Part shown: one piece after another, positions 22,449 through 35,540 of the stretch
Numbering within the stretch: position 1 is the stretch's first letter
Layout: each line of letters starts with the position of its first letter
Assembly: GCA_006176705.1 (NCBI GenBank)
Contig: QRFJ01002290.1
Location: 506,001 to 570,000, forward strand
Source: Cocos nucifera
Lineage: Eukaryota; Streptophyta; Magnoliopsida; Arecales; Arecaceae
Length of the DNA stretch: 64,000 bases
Reading direction: 5' to 3'
Translations under genes and position numbers: made by a program
The notes under the pieces: generated by a model
Databases searched by the model: none
The model's input: only the letters and a program-made list of their open reading frames with translations
What the model was told of the DNA's origin: nothing

Positions 22449-24721
22449 TGTTGAAAAAAATCTCTATTTTCTGTCATAGGATCTTCCAAATCTAATCAAA
22501 TCTGAGGTAAATTTTTTTATAAAAGATTTCTACGATCCAATTAGATTTAAGAGTTTTTAGATCTAATCTAGGTAATCTAATATTAAATCATAAAAAATAA
22601 ATCTAAGTAAGAAACATCTGATGTATTTGATTAGGATAATCTAATTATCCTGTAATGATCCTGATCGTTCCTGAGATTCTAAAATGAGCCACGCACGCAT
22701 CTGGCCTCTATCGATATCCACTTGGATATGATCTGGACATCTTCTTCTCATGAATCTTTCTTCAAAAGATTAGATCTGAATTTGATCTGTAGATCCTTCA
22801 AAAAGATCTTGAATGCAGCATGCTCGTCTCACGAACACCATCGCGTAGATGTTGAAGTTTGCATCAATTTTCTTGGACCTTCTTCTCTGATTTGTGCCCA
22901 ACTTTTTAGGCATGTAGAAGAGAGGGAGAGAGAAGATTAGAAGGGCATGGAGGATGATAGGGGTGGCAGCAACTTGGGCATGAAAAAATATTTCATGCAT
23001 TAAATTGCTCTTTGGCGTGAGAAAGGATTTTATATTCTAAACCCAATGCCATATAGAGTCCCTATTTGATCAAATAACTATTTTATTTAATTGTTGGGAC
23101 TCAAGGACTTATTCTCCACGTAGAGCGCTAGATCTTATCTAGTTTTCACACCAAAAAGCAATCAAAAAGGGGGCGGCATGAATAGATAAGGAAGAATCCA
23201 TTACGCCTAGGACTCTTCCCTCAAGAGTTTGATCTAAATTATACTCTATCAAAATCCAATTTAGGCACCACCATAAATCATGAAATCTAGCACACCCAAA
23301 GTATGACTCAAGCCCTTTCACATATCTAAAAATCAAAGAAAAATAATTTCCAAAGAATTTTTTAGAAGCCTCTGATCAAGTGACCCTCAATTCTTCCAAA
23401 TAGGTCAACTTTTGATCCTAGTCCAATTGCACTAGGAATGGATTTAATTTCTATAATTTATCTGACATAGATCGATTTCAATCAGATAAATCTATTCAAG
23501 ATATAAGAATGAGTCAAATCAAATTTAACTCGATTGCGATGAATTAGAAAGATTACAGAAGGAGAAAGTCAGGCTCAATTATATGCTAGCATGATTATCT
23601 TGAATCTGATTAGATCTAATCCAAATCAATCGAACTGGGTTAGCTCAATTGATGACATCCAGATCTAAACCCTTGTTTGTGTGATCCAGTTAGATTCAGT
23701 TCCATATGGTAATGAGACATATCATAATCTTCATCATCGACATCATCGAAACATCTTTCGATGGATTAGAATTTTTCTGATTCATACAATTAGAATGATT
23801 GATCATCAAAATCATTCTAATTGCTCTCAAAATCCATCTATGACACCTAGCAGTATATGGTGGCAATCCATCAGAATTAAAAGTGAACCTCTTGATGCAG
23901 CTACCTATGTGATTGGGTTCTTCTATTTTGAGCTCTGATAGGATTAGGGTTAAGGTGAACTCGTCAAAACCAATATCCGTCATATGAATTAATCATTCGA
24001 TTGGAGTCCAATATGAAATCATAATATAAACTCTTTCTACCATCTTCACTCTGCCATGGCCATAGACTTAAGGACTCAATCTCATGGTTATCATAGGGCT
24101 GCTCATCATCTACTAAGGTAGATAGATCTTTTATTGGTGCAATCTAATTTCTACAATGAACATGCTATAGCCAACATACACCTCAGAATTTTGAATGGCT
24201 AGGAGATCGAGTTATGGTGTAGTCAAACTATAACACCCTCAAGATGAACTGTCGATGCATCTTAGGTCAAAGAATCAGACACACCACTGCAGCATCGAGC
24301 CAATCATCGACGAGAAGGTAGACTTCCTTATGACTGCTCGAGATAGTTACGCTCAGTGCTCTCATTATCTAACGAGTACCTGCACTCTCGCTCCGGTATC
24401 TTCACACCATAGACTCAAGACTCATCTATCCTAAGAAAGCGATCATACACCAACCTTCAAGATCGATCACTATCCTTGTGATGATCTTATAGTCAGGAGC
24501 AATTTATGAGTTAATTATGAAAATTGATATCTTAAATTTTTAACTCTCAAAAATATGAATTGTCATTACCATTAACTCAAAAGATGTATCACAGATACTT
24601 TAAATATACACTATGATAGAAAATAATTTTTTTATTAATTTATAGTCAAAATTATAAAATTATTCTTAGAAGTGTATTACAAGTGTTTAGCCAATCTGGC
24701 TTCTAGGGCACACATCTAACA
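22449..24721 (-). repeat. Long 5' LTR of the minus-strand copia
   Basis: 2,273 bp on the minus strand, beginning TGTTAGATGTGTGCCC at 24721 and ending TTCAACA at 22449, directly next to the primer site. It is AT-rich with no gene. Scattered short frames carry no domain. Confidence 0.72.
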
Positions 24722-26767
24722 CTTTAAATAGTCTTGAAATATGCTCCCTAATCCACTGGGGGAAGACATTGGAGTTGGGTACTAGTTATGGCTAGCTCCC
24801 TTCAGCAAACTTCATAATTTTAACAAATTTCTAAGGACCTTAGTCCTTACCTAGCTTTTTCTTAGGGGAAAAAAAAACTTTTTGGTAGTTAAAATCAAAA
24901 TAGCCATGCAAACCTATGCTTCTTGATTAATTAATAGTATTTCTCCTCCCTTTATTTTACATCAAGTATATAGTTGTTCAACATTATATATGAGTGGATC
25001 TAAGCGAACTTTTAAAGCTGCATGATTAGTATGTTGGTGTTCTTATCCAGGGTGAAGTCCTCTCCTCGTGACATTCTTTATTGAGTTACATGGGAATAAA
25101 AGGAGGCAAAAAAACCTGGTAGGGCATAAAAAAATCTAAAACAACATTGTATATACACAGGGAAGTAAAAAAAACTATCATGACCAATTGTTCTTTTAAA
25201 GTTACCTAACTGCATTTCCAAAGCCCTGCCGCTATTTTTTACTTATCACTGTGTTATAATCTATATCTCATTATGAGTCAATCAATAATCCAAGTGCTGA
25301 TTAATTTCACTCATTGCCAAACATCTTGGAAACACGAGGAACGACTCTTTATGATAAATTAATGTGTTGTACAAAATATGTCCATAATTTACGGCTTTAA
25401 GATATAATTGACTTTTCCATTTGATAGATATAACCTTATCTTCGTTTGCTACAGATATACTGAAGAACCAGTGAAGTTCTCCTAAGTTAAGAACTTCAAC
25501 ACATTTAAGTCTCAGCTGATAGTATCAGAATCATCTAATTAGTCTGACAGTTGACACTGTCTTAATTTCTTAAATGCATCGCTGTATAGGTTAAATATGA
25601 CTGCTGGCTTCCAAAGTCTTGTTTAAGGTGAGATTGACCATGCAATGTTTGCAATATATAGCCATTGTTAAGGAAAAGTGTTCGGCCTACTTCTGTTTTC
25701 ACACAAAAGTAAGTCAGCATGGAAATCTTGTAAGTGGATAAAGTTCTTGCAAGCTGTTAAATCGCCAAAAGCTTTCAAATTCTATGAAGAAGGAGACTGC
25801 CACCTTGGATGAAGGGAGTTGTGATAGAGGAGAATTGTGTATTTTTTTTTTCCAAATGGTTAACTACCTTGATGCTGGAAGCTTCTTTTAATAGAAAAAT
25901 ACAAAGAAGTCGCGCCCTCAGAACCTGATAGGGACCCAACTTAGCTGGTATGAAATATTTATAGTCCCTCTGGCACCTTTCCTGGGCCACATATTTATCA
26001 ACAAGTTGCAGTGAAAATGCGAAACCTTTGCTGCCTGATATTGTGAGCAACATTTGGGTTTGATTTTGGCCGATATCTTTCTTGAAAGATCACACCAGAC
26101 AATATATGTATGTTTTTATGTATAATATCTAATTATGATAATATCAAGTTATTTTACATTGTATAATTACAATAATAATTACTGTTGTACTAATTCAATG
26201 GTAATTTAATAGCAATATAATTTTTCACTATAACTATAAAAGTAACATGATAAAAATTCTACTAAAATAGAAAAGACAAACAAATTGCTATTTTTCCAGG
26301 AGGTAAAATCACCACTTCAATTACAGGATAATCATCTCTTTTTACATTAAATAACCAAATAATTGTAATTATGCTAGCAGATTTCGATTACAGGCAAACA
26401 AACAAAACCCGTTTTCATGACTGCAATTCTAATTGCTGCAATGGAATAACAAGCAAATAAACAATCCCTAATATGCATAGAAATTGGTCTGCGTTCAGCT
26501 GCACTTCAGTATGTATGTATGTATTAGCCAATCTCAAATCAAGTTCTCAATTGCACTCTTTATTACATGTGGAGATAATAGGATCTCCAACTTTAGTCCA
26601 AGAACAAGCTAGAAGCAAAGACTTGCTTCTTTTACGACTAAGAACAAAAGCATCTGCAACCAAGAGACCAGGTGAGATGATGAACGCCTGTTTCACTGGT
26701 CTCCACATATAAGAAAGAAAGGGAGTACCATTTTATTGATAGGTTACATCTTAAAAGGTTGCCAAGT
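24722..26767. other. Intergenic DNA downstream of the reductase gene
   Basis: Low-copy-looking AT-rich sequence with no recognisable transposon. The first part borders the copia LTR. The last few hundred bases (about 26470-26767) should contain the 3' untranslated region of the minus-strand reductase gene. A 92-residue minus-strand frame at 25775-26053 has no recognisable domain. A clear polyadenylation site could not be fixed. Confidence 0.5.
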
Positions 26768-29700
26768 TTATTCCGCAGATACCTGGGTTCCGGTCTTGCC
26801 TGTAAAACTGTAGAGAGGAGGAAAATGAAAAGTACGGCCCTCCAGTTCGTCCAAAAGACCTGCCTCTCTGTAGCATTCAACAGCATCATGGAGAGTTTCT
26901 TCTAGAGGCCTGCATTTCCAACCCAACTTCTTTAGTTTCTCTGAGGTCAGCGGAGGGTTTGGTGGTACCTCAATGATGCTGCAATTCGAAAGAAAATGAA
27001 GTTAAAATTGAAGTAGAAATAATATTCGCGGTACTCCTCAAATAAAAATGTTGGGAACAGAACGAACTTCTTTTGGTAACCATAGTTAGGATACATGCCC
27101 TTTAGCAAGTCTACCAAATCTCGAGTACTAATTGGATGAGGTGAACAAAGGTATCTTCCAGATGCCACAGGCTTCTCGTATGCTAGAAGCAATGCATCAG
27201 CAACATCTCGAACATCTACAATGTTCCAGAGGTAGTTCGTCATGGGTTCTGGACCTCCTGTTATAAAAACACAGAAAAAATGCTGAAAGGAGGTTTGCAA
27301 TAATTACATACCATGAAAGGAAATTCTTCAGCATACATGGTGTCAGACTCTCTTAAGATATCAGTACAAGCATAGCTCAGTTATTACTCCAAACAGGCTT
27401 ACTACATGAAACAAAGATTTTTGCAACTTACCTGGCATACAGAAGGTCAATGAACGAAGTCTACTTTTCCAATAATACCAATAAGACAATGTGAAACAAG
27501 AATTTGAAGAGAAGACCTCTCAATGAACCGGAGAAGAAGAAAAAGAAGACAAAGTTAACTCACGTTCTCAATTGACTTGAACAACTACCAATTCCAAACA
27601 ATAAAAGGGAAATCAGCGGCTAACAGACATCAGACGTGTGAAGTATATTGAGATTAGAGAGCATAAAGAAAGCTACTTGGAGGAACCACAATTGTAAGAA
27701 TTGGTGGTGGTGAGACCGCCTATTTTCATGGTGAAATGGCCATTGACAATTTCTCATTCAAGGAGAAAGCCTCTTTTTCCACGTGATTCATGGATGCCGC
27801 CAAGTTGTTAACGAAATGAGAAACATAAAGGAACACATGGAAAAAAACTGAAGAGAATATGTTTGAACCTAACTAATCAATTTCAAGTGTCGACTGTTCT
27901 CTGCTTGTTAGTGCCCACAAGTAACTGTAGGCACTAACAAGCTGAGAACATGATTGCGAAGGGCCAACCGGTTTCATGAGGATATTGGAGCAAAGCTAGA
28001 GTTCCTATAGGAACCATGGGTCGTGGCACCCAGATATGTCTTCTGCTCGAGGTTGAAGGGGATAAGAAAAGGATCAGAAGAGCTAAGCAAATTGAGAACT
28101 AACTTGTAAGGAAACAATTTGAGAATGCTCATTTTTTCATGTAGATATGTCCTTCGAATTCACCATGGTGGAAAATATAACCTGTAGCAATGAAGTAGGA
28201 TAAAGCTTGAACTATGCATTTATCTATGGGGCAAAAAAGCCAGCACAAAATAGATCCAGCAAGAAGCTTAATTATTAATAAAGTTATCCTCAAATTTAAT
28301 GCTACAATCTGGCCAGATTGCATTTATATCTAAAATGATGGATATATTTCACTAAAGAAAGGGAGGACCTTTTATAGTATAGATTAGAAACAAGCTGCTG
28401 GTGCTTGCTGTAGGTTGCAGCAATGGTCCTACAACCACCGACGGGCAAACAGTTACAAGATCAAGCCCATTTTTCTCTGCATACTCCCAAGCTGCACGTT
28501 CGGCCATCGTCTTCGAAAGGCAATACCAGTTCTACAAAAGCAAATTAAGGATTAAAATTAGATGGTTAGATTGTTATTCTAGCTCCAGCACACCAGACTA
28601 TACAAGCATTGTTCTTGCATTAGTGATAGAATCTTCCACCTACAATAATTAACTCAAGGATAAAATCAAAAAAAAATTTGACGAGAAGGAATTAATTTTG
28701 CAAATAATTAAAGCACACTAGTTGTCCACAACATCATTTGTGGGTCACATCTTTTTAGACATTTTAAATATACATGAATATAGATTTTGGAAGGGGGAAG
28801 GTGAAATGGATGCCTTGGAAGGTACATGAAGTGTTTTCAATGATGGTTTTGTAGTTTGGCAGCGTACTCAAAGCTATGCATGACCACCCCCTCTTAAAAG
28901 AGGTGGATTTACCACCTTGTTTCATATTATAACCCGTGAAAGAAACAAAAGGAGTTCACAGGGCATATATATATATAGGCCAAATTGAAAAAATGTTTGG
29001 TTTGACCCTTAGGGCAATGGTATCTACAAAAGCTCTTCACTTAAATCCAATTTTTGCACAAACCAAAGAATCCACAACACAAAAGCTGCAGCCATAATTG
29101 TAAAGGAACAACAACAGATTGATTAGAGGATGACCTAAGTTAACCTAAATGAGATTTTTGAAAACTATATTGATAGAGTTACGCTATTGGTAAATATGTT
29201 TGTTGGTAGAAATAAGGGCAAAAAAAATAAAAAATCTAACATTTACCAAAAAAAAAAATATTGACATTGACAAATGGAGAAAGTACTATTGCTTAGTGTT
29301 ATTATCTTAAACATCTGAAAGACATTTATCCAGCCATAGTTACTAAAAATCATGTGACCACTTGTAGACCGTATGGGAGTTTGACAAGCACTAGGTTCAT
29401 ATCTTCTTGCAATAGTTCTTATACATGAGCTAGAAAATTATATTGGAGAAGTTTTCTATTTTACAACAAGAATCATGATGCTCATTAACCACATTGATCA
29501 ATATATAGATTCTAAGAAAGACTGGCTGGGTGGTTCAAGAAACGTGATTAACGATTTTGGGCCATGAATCCTTTTATGGTGTTTCTTATATAAGTGGATG
29601 CCCTACTAAAAAAGTCTCTCCAATTGGACCCTCAGCCTAGGGACTGAGAACCATTGTGCAGGCTAGAGATATTAGGTGTAGCATATGCGTGGGCTATCTC

Positions 29701-32700
29701 TTGTTTTAGGGCTTTCAAGTATTGGCTAGATATAGAGCATTGTATCAAGGATTTTTCTTTTTTGTACTCTTCCATCATTAATAATGAGCCTTTTCTCATC
29801 ATCTCTGTTCATGGATGTAGGCCATGTAAATGGTTGCCTCTTTGTATTCCATTTATTTGTTAACCCTAGATCTAGATTCTTAGCATAATATAATAAATGG
29901 TAAGTATAAAGCATATTGGCTATCATCATGCTAATTTGTGATCCAGTAAGAATTGTTAGTTACGGATTTTTCATACAAGTTAAATCAAAGTATTCAATTA
30001 TGTGACCGATTCTATTAAAGAAAAAAGAATAAAATATTTTATTTTATTTTATAACAAGATACAAAAGTAAAAGCTCTAAAGATCACAAGTCACCTCAATC
30101 ATCCTGCAAAATTCTTCAGACGACCAACACTCCTCATCTAGGAGCTTATCATGTTCCCCATGTGGATTTAAATGAACGGCAGCAACTGATGACACCACAA
30201 TTATCCGTTTGATTTTCATCTCCGAACATGCTTGAAGTACATTTAGAGTACCGTTAACGGCAGGAGTGATCACCTCTAACTGTAAGGTGATAAATGGAGA
30301 TAAAAAAGATTCAAACAATATGATATACTAATTCAGATTACATACTCTTTCAAATACATGGTGCATATCCTTCAATTTTAAGCTGCATGTAACTTAATTT
30401 GATCTCTTATTCCCTTTTACTTTGTAATTTCATTATCTTAATGAAGTTCGCTTGGTTCTTGGTCCAATCTTTCTCTCCTCCTCTCTCTTAGAAAAAAGAT
30501 GCAAGGAAATAATATAATAATTTGGGAACCTAAGACTTACCCTTTTAAAAAGATGTATTTAATAGCCAGTCCTTCCATAGACCAGAATCTAACTTTTACT
30601 CCCTCAACCCAGACTTTATAACACCTGCCCCAAGTTTCAAAGTTTCTTTAATTTTGGATCCCTAGCGGCTATGCACACTCATTCTTCAATATGTACACAA
30701 TTACGAATCACTTTGTATGCACAAATATAAATGTGTGCAAGGACAATATAACTGCATGTAGGGAGAACATAATTGTGTGGAAGAACTAAAAATATATGTG
30801 TGCAGGAATACAAGTGTGAACAGAACCAAAAATTAAATGATCATATTTAGGAGACAGCATGCTAAAGTTGGATCAAAGAAAAGATTGGGTGTCAAGTTTC
30901 CCAAGGGAAAAAGGTGTACACAATTCTTAGCCATCAAAACTCTATATGTCCTTCCCTCCATTGTATTCCTATATGAAACAAATGACTTAGTATTTCCTAA
31001 TACTATACATGAATATCAGCACTGACAATTTCAAACCGTGAGCATTGCAGTGAACAAATATCATATCAACGTTCTATTATTTACACAGATGCATTAGCTT
31101 ATTTGATGTATCTTTATAAGAATATTTTGATCTCTTATAAATCTAAGCATGTAATTAAAAGACTTGCCTCTGGATCAAGAACTTTGGTTGCAGGGACAGG
31201 ACTAGCTACATGGAAGACTCCTTCACATCCTGCAAAGGCTGCTTTTAAAGTGTCATAGTCAAGCAAGTCCGCTTTGAAGAGTTGAAGGTTTTCAGAGGCC
31301 GCCTCCAATTTCCTCAAGTGAGCATTCTTTTCTTCACCTGGAACAAATGTTTAGAAAATTTTTTTTAGGGGCCAGGACCTCACGATGATGCTTCTCCTCC
31401 CTTGGACCATCTCCTCATCCACTAGCAAGTTGGACAACGTCACCACTTAGCCTTGTATCTTCACACAAGGTTGGCCACCTTGGTACAAGACTTAAACCGG
31501 TGTCATTCTATTATAGTATCAGTACATGATACAATATAAGACAATGAGACATACTAAGTATCGGTATGGTATGAGAGTGCATACCATTTCGATACTGATA
31601 AGATATAGTATGTTCAATATGACAAATCTTGTCTTCACTAGCATTTATATATTAACAACTAGAAGTATTTTTTGCCTGTTATGTTCTTGGAAAAAGAAGA
31701 CCATTTTTTTTTTTTTTTTTTTTTGAAAGTAAGTACAAGAAGCCTGACGGTAGAAAAGAATTGAAAGAGAAAGGCGAGAAAATAACTAAACAACATGTAG
31801 GTATAAGAGCGAGAACACACCAACATTAGGAATCAAGCATCTTGGGGAAGGCCATCCTGGTCCAATCAACTAGCATGAATCTTATTGACAAAGGACCTAG
31901 CTAGAGGTTACCATAATTGTGTCATCCTAACCTCTCGTTCTTTTCAGATGGGGTTAATAGGTCAAGCGACGCAGGAAGAATAAGACATCTTCCGAAATGA
32001 TTCCAAATAAAATTGGAGAATAGACAACAAAAGAAAAGGTGAGTCACAGTCCCCCAATCTTGAAGAAAGGATAGCTTATTATTCAAGAATACAAATACTA
32101 AACCACTTTTTTTGCTAACTTAAGTAGAATATTGTGGACCAGAAACAAACATTCTATTCTCTTTTCTGAGAAAAACAAATCCTCTATCATCCCCTGAACC
32201 ATCTTAGTTTTCTGGCTATCAAGTTCTTGTTTTTGTTCATTTAGAATAATCAAATTTTCCTGCTTTGTTTTAATCTGTTGCATAAAATATTTTTAAGTGT
32301 TTGCATCTGCGATGCAACAGTGCAGAATATGAATTTTATTGGTTTCTATGGGCATAACAAAAAGGGGAAAAAACTTGGATTTTTCTGATCATCATGTGTT
32401 CCTGATGTTCTTTTGATATTTGAAGTCTCCTTTACACCCCCTTTATTTTAAGAGAAAAAATGGAAATTACGTTTGGAGCAATGAATACTTGTTGCTGAAA
32501 CCTTACAGAAATCCAAATTCTAACATGCAAATCCAAACTCACAAAACACCACATACTTGAGTCAATCACTAATTCCATATTTGACTATAAAACCTCATTG
32601 ATAAAAATAAAGCTCATCTGTACACAAAATGATTTAATTCTCACAGCACACACATACAAAAAAAAAAAATCATAGGGTATACCAACCTAAATACAGTTAA

Positions 32701-32887
32701 ACAAAGAAAGAGCAATACAAAAAAGTGAGACAGCAGTAGTAGTAGCAGGGGGAAGAACAGTACTTAAATCTCTGACTGTTCCATGGACCTTGTAACCATT
32801 GGAGAGGAGGAGCTTCACCAGCCATGAGGCCACGTATCCTCCAGCACCAGTAACACACACCCTCCCTTTCTCTCCTGCGACCTCCAT
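26768..32887 (-). CDS. Cinnamoyl-CoA-reductase-like NAD(P)-dependent dehydrogenase/reductase (six exons)
   Basis: Coding exons on the minus strand: 32887-32764, 31337-31168, 30279-30094, 28531-28369, 27257-27059 and 26978-26768, totalling 1,053 bp (350 residues) in one open frame. Residues 12-22 hold the glycine-rich Rossmann motif VTGAGGYVASW; GTVRD (36-40) is the cofactor-selecting arginine region. VVSSVAAV (126-133) supplies the catalytic Ser, and Y163/K167 in NWYCLSK form the YxxxK pair. VDVRDVADALLLAYEK and LGWKCRPLEETL in the C-terminal half are typical of this extended short-chain dehydrogenase family, which also includes dihydroflavonol and anthocyanidin reductases. True lignin CCR normally has NWYCYGK, so I call it CCR-like; the substrate is unknown. 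No signal peptide is seen, so it is likely cytosolic. Introns 1, 3 and 4 (1,426, 1,562 and 1,111 bp) hold no gene I recognise. Intron 2 uses a GC donor. The exon 5 donor is uncertain. Confidence 0.88.
27895..27950. repeat. 21-bp perfect-but-one hairpin in intron 4
   Basis: The left arm 27895-27915 (TGTTCTCTGCTTGTTAGTGCC) pairs with the right arm 27930-27950 with a single mismatch and a 14-nt loop. It is not associated with any coding signal. Confidence 0.9.
31166..31168 (-). other. Non-canonical GC splice donor of intron 2
   Basis: The minus strand reads GAG|GCAAGT at the exon 2 end. This is the strong consensus used by GC-AG introns. Using it joins DPE to LEVITPAVNGTLN, matching the family exactly and keeping the frame. 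The acceptor AG is at 30281-30280. Confidence 0.85.
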
Positions 32888-33040
32888 TGCTCCCCTCTCT
32901 CTCTCCCTCCCCTCCCTTGTTCCCTCTCCGGTCTTTATTTTTGCCGATTTTTTTTGATCTCCCAATAGACGCCAAATGCGACCATCGATGAAACCAATTG
33001 GAGCGACGTGGACCGTGCATCGCATGTGTGATCTGTTACT
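32888..33040 (-). promoter_or_regulatory. 5' untranslated / core promoter region of the reductase gene
   Basis: Directly upstream of the ATG is a GA-rich tract (about 32889-32930 on the minus strand) typical of plant leaders. No convincing TATA box is seen. The three-copy repeat starting at 33043 lies just behind it. Confidence 0.45.
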
Positions 33041-33042
33041 TA

Positions 33043-33272
33043 CGCAGCCTAGAAATTTTTTTGACCCGTTTGGTTCAGAATTAAAGCAACATTTTAAGAA
33101 TATAATTTTGTTGCTTACGCAGCCTAGGAATTTTTTTTTTTGATCCGGTTCATGAACAGAATTAAAGCAATTTCTTAAGAATATCATTTTGTTGCGCCTA
33201 GGAATTTTTTTTTTTTGACCCGTTTGGCACATGAGCAGAATTAAAGCAAGTTCTTGAGAATATAATTTTGAT
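33043..33272. repeat. Three-copy tandem repeat, about 75 bp, upstream of the reductase gene
   Basis: Each unit has CGCAGCCTAG(A/G)AA, a T-run, GA(C/T)CCG, an AGAATTAAAGCAA core and (C/T)TTGTTG. Copies start near 33043, 33115 and 33192. Copies 2 and 3 contain extra CATGA-CAG bases. The T-runs vary from 7 to 12. Confidence 0.88.
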
Positions 33273-33720
33273 ATATTTAATTAATTAATTATAAAAAATT
33301 AATTTATTTTAAAATTATTTATATTTAATTAAATATTTATTTTTAAAAAAATTATATAAAATATTTATTATATTTTAATAGATATATGACCATATTTTTT
33401 TACTTTCAAATTTTATATAAATATAATATTATATTTATATTAATATAGATATAATACTAATATATTATAATATAACATTAGATCATAATCATTTATTATA
33501 TTAATATAATATTAATATATATTAATTTAAATATTAATATATTAATATAAATAATATATTAATATTAATAAAAAAATATTATATTAGTATAAATATGAAA
33601 ATAATATTAATATATTATAATATTTATATTAATAAAAATATTATATTATATTAATATTAATATAAAAATAATATTAATATAATATTTTATAGTATTTCAA
33701 TCATGAATCTTAAGAAAATA
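33270..33720. other. Extremely AT-rich block
   Basis: Almost only A and T, dominated by ATTAATATA and TATTATA permutations. No gene. It could be a matrix-attachment-like spacer or microsatellite decay; nothing in the sequence decides this. Confidence 0.8.
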
Positions 33721-33927
33721 TTTTTAAAATAAAAAAAAATCATCAATTTCCATCGATAGAAAATCCTAAAATCCACAGCTCTCATTGATTTTCACTTCCT
33801 ATAAAAAAAACTTTTTTTTTTATTTTATCTTTTTTTGAAATTTCAACTAAATAAGGAGACTGCTCTCTACTTTCTAAGAATTTATTTTTTTTTTTCATTT
33901 ATTTCCTGTGAATCATCAAATGAGTCC

Positions 33928-34222
33928 TGAATATTTTTGCATGATATGTAACTATCCACTAATATTACTTATATCTAACATAGTTTCTTTAATATAAAAA
34001 AATCATCGATGTTTCAGTTATCTGATAAGAATCGCCTATTTAAGTCTACGAGATCCATCGGTGAATGATGAGGCATAAGTTAGAAGTATCATCCTTCTTC
34101 AAATTTTTTTATAAATAAATTTTATTCAAATATATAAACAATAATAGTTGAAGATATGTATCGCTAATATTTTTTTATATAAAATTATTTTATTTAAGAT
34201 ATTTTTTAATATTATAATATTA
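33928..34222 (+). repeat. 5' LTR of the third copia (alignable part)
   Basis: It matches 42308-42598 through ordered phrases: ACTATCCACT, ATCTGATAA-or-similar, CTATTTAAG, GAGATCCAT, TATATAAAATTATTTTATTTAAGATATTTT. The left boundary is uncertain. Confidence 0.65.
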
Positions 34223-35540
34223 GAGTCAGTTTCTAGTCTTATTATTTAGTATTTAGTTGTGAATCATATATAATTTGGATATTACATGATCAATTATATA
34301 TATATATATAATTAATTAATTAATTTTAATATATTAAAAATTTTGTTAATAATATTATGAAATATTTAAATTTTATTTGAATTATATTTATAAAAAAAAA
34401 AAAGGTCGAAGTGGGAATCGCGTCATCCTACGTCCAACAAGGATGGTTAGGAACGGAACTCCAATCTCCATGCGGCATCCATCCGAAGTTAAGATTTGGA
34501 CGGCTGGACGGTCGAGAGGATGATAGAGATGGGATGGATGCGTAAAGAAATCGAAAAGATAGAGTTTCTTATTGTTTTTAGTTTATTTGATGGGACTTCG
34601 CTTTCTGCGGTGGCCTTCCGCTGGGGGCCCCGCGCATCGCCCTTGCGCCGCAACGATGGACTGTGAGAGGTCAATGGCTGCACTCTCCTTCCAAAGCACT
34701 TTTGACATATCTCTGACTTAGAAACTTTTTATATCTTTATCTGCATGATCCGACATATTTTTATGTTTATATATATTAAAAAAATTGATGATTGTACTTT
34801 TAAATTAATGATATCATCAAGAATAATATCACATTTAGATTCACATGTAATGGGTCAAATAGACCTAATAATCTAATTTAAGACTGTTTATTGATTTAAC
34901 TTGTATCCTTTTGTATAGGATATGGATAATTTTGTGAGGATCTATTTATGAATTTTTATTTATAGTTAAGGACGTTAGGGACCTATATGTAATAGCATAT
35001 TTGTTTTATACATATATGATTGATTTATTTATTTTATAAATTTTTGGATGAGTTGATAATTTATTTACATTATAAATTTTGAAACATTGTAAACTTAAGA
35101 GTAGCTATAGCATCTTAAGTCCTTATAATGTACAATGAATTTTAGTCATAGATAAGTGATTATTTAATAATATAATTATTCGGTTCCACAGGGAGGTAGC
35201 CATTTTGATGTATTAATTGGAGTAGGATCGCAAACTAGATATTAAAATAAAATTTTTTCTAAGTCCACAAGTATGAAATATTTTAATTTGATGTTAGTAC
35301 TAGTTTTGAGCCCATATGTTGCACATGAGTTCTAGGTTTGATCATGTTAAAAAAAATTATATATAAATAATAAAATAATATTTATTTTATTTCATATTAT
35401 TCATTATCTATATAAATAGACTTTAATTATAAGAATGTAATAATACCATACATTAATAATAGAATTTAATTCATATAAATAGGATTTAATATAATCTAAT
35501 ACTATATTAATTGATATAAATAGAATTTTTATTAATTCAA
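34223..35540 (+). other. Leader of the third copia, with a GC-richer island
   Basis: Mostly AT-rich, including an AT dinucleotide run near 34285-34320. At about 34400-34690 lies an island of clearly higher GC content that does not resemble the rest of the element. A 64-codon minus-strand frame (34489-34683) has no recognisable domain. No gene is called. Confidence 0.4.

Larger units (their letters stand above)
19178..24721 (-). mobile_element. Minus-strand Ty1/copia retrotransposon, 5' half
   Basis: Order on the minus strand: LTR (24721 to 22449), primer site, long leader (22437 to 20544), gag (20543 to about 19890), protease (about 19720 to 19490), then GAG-pre-integrase, where CACTA-1 cuts it at 19178. 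The leader (about 1.9 kb) has no gene. Integrase, RT, RNase H and the other LTR are not in the window and may be in or beyond the gap. Its layout matches that of the plus-strand relic at 1-5490. Confidence 0.8.

Noticed and set aside
23681..23983. Opposed frames of 85 and 95 codons
   Set aside because: They lie inside the long LTR of the minus-strand copia and show no domain.
25775..26053. 92-codon minus-strand frame downstream of the reductase gene
   Set aside because: No recognisable domain, no splice context, and composition like the surrounding spacer.
32687..33232. Longer N-terminal extension of reductase exon 1 (181-codon frame)
   Set aside because: The upstream part translates the 75-bp promoter repeats; the ATG at 32887 gives the normal family N-terminus a few residues before the Rossmann motif.
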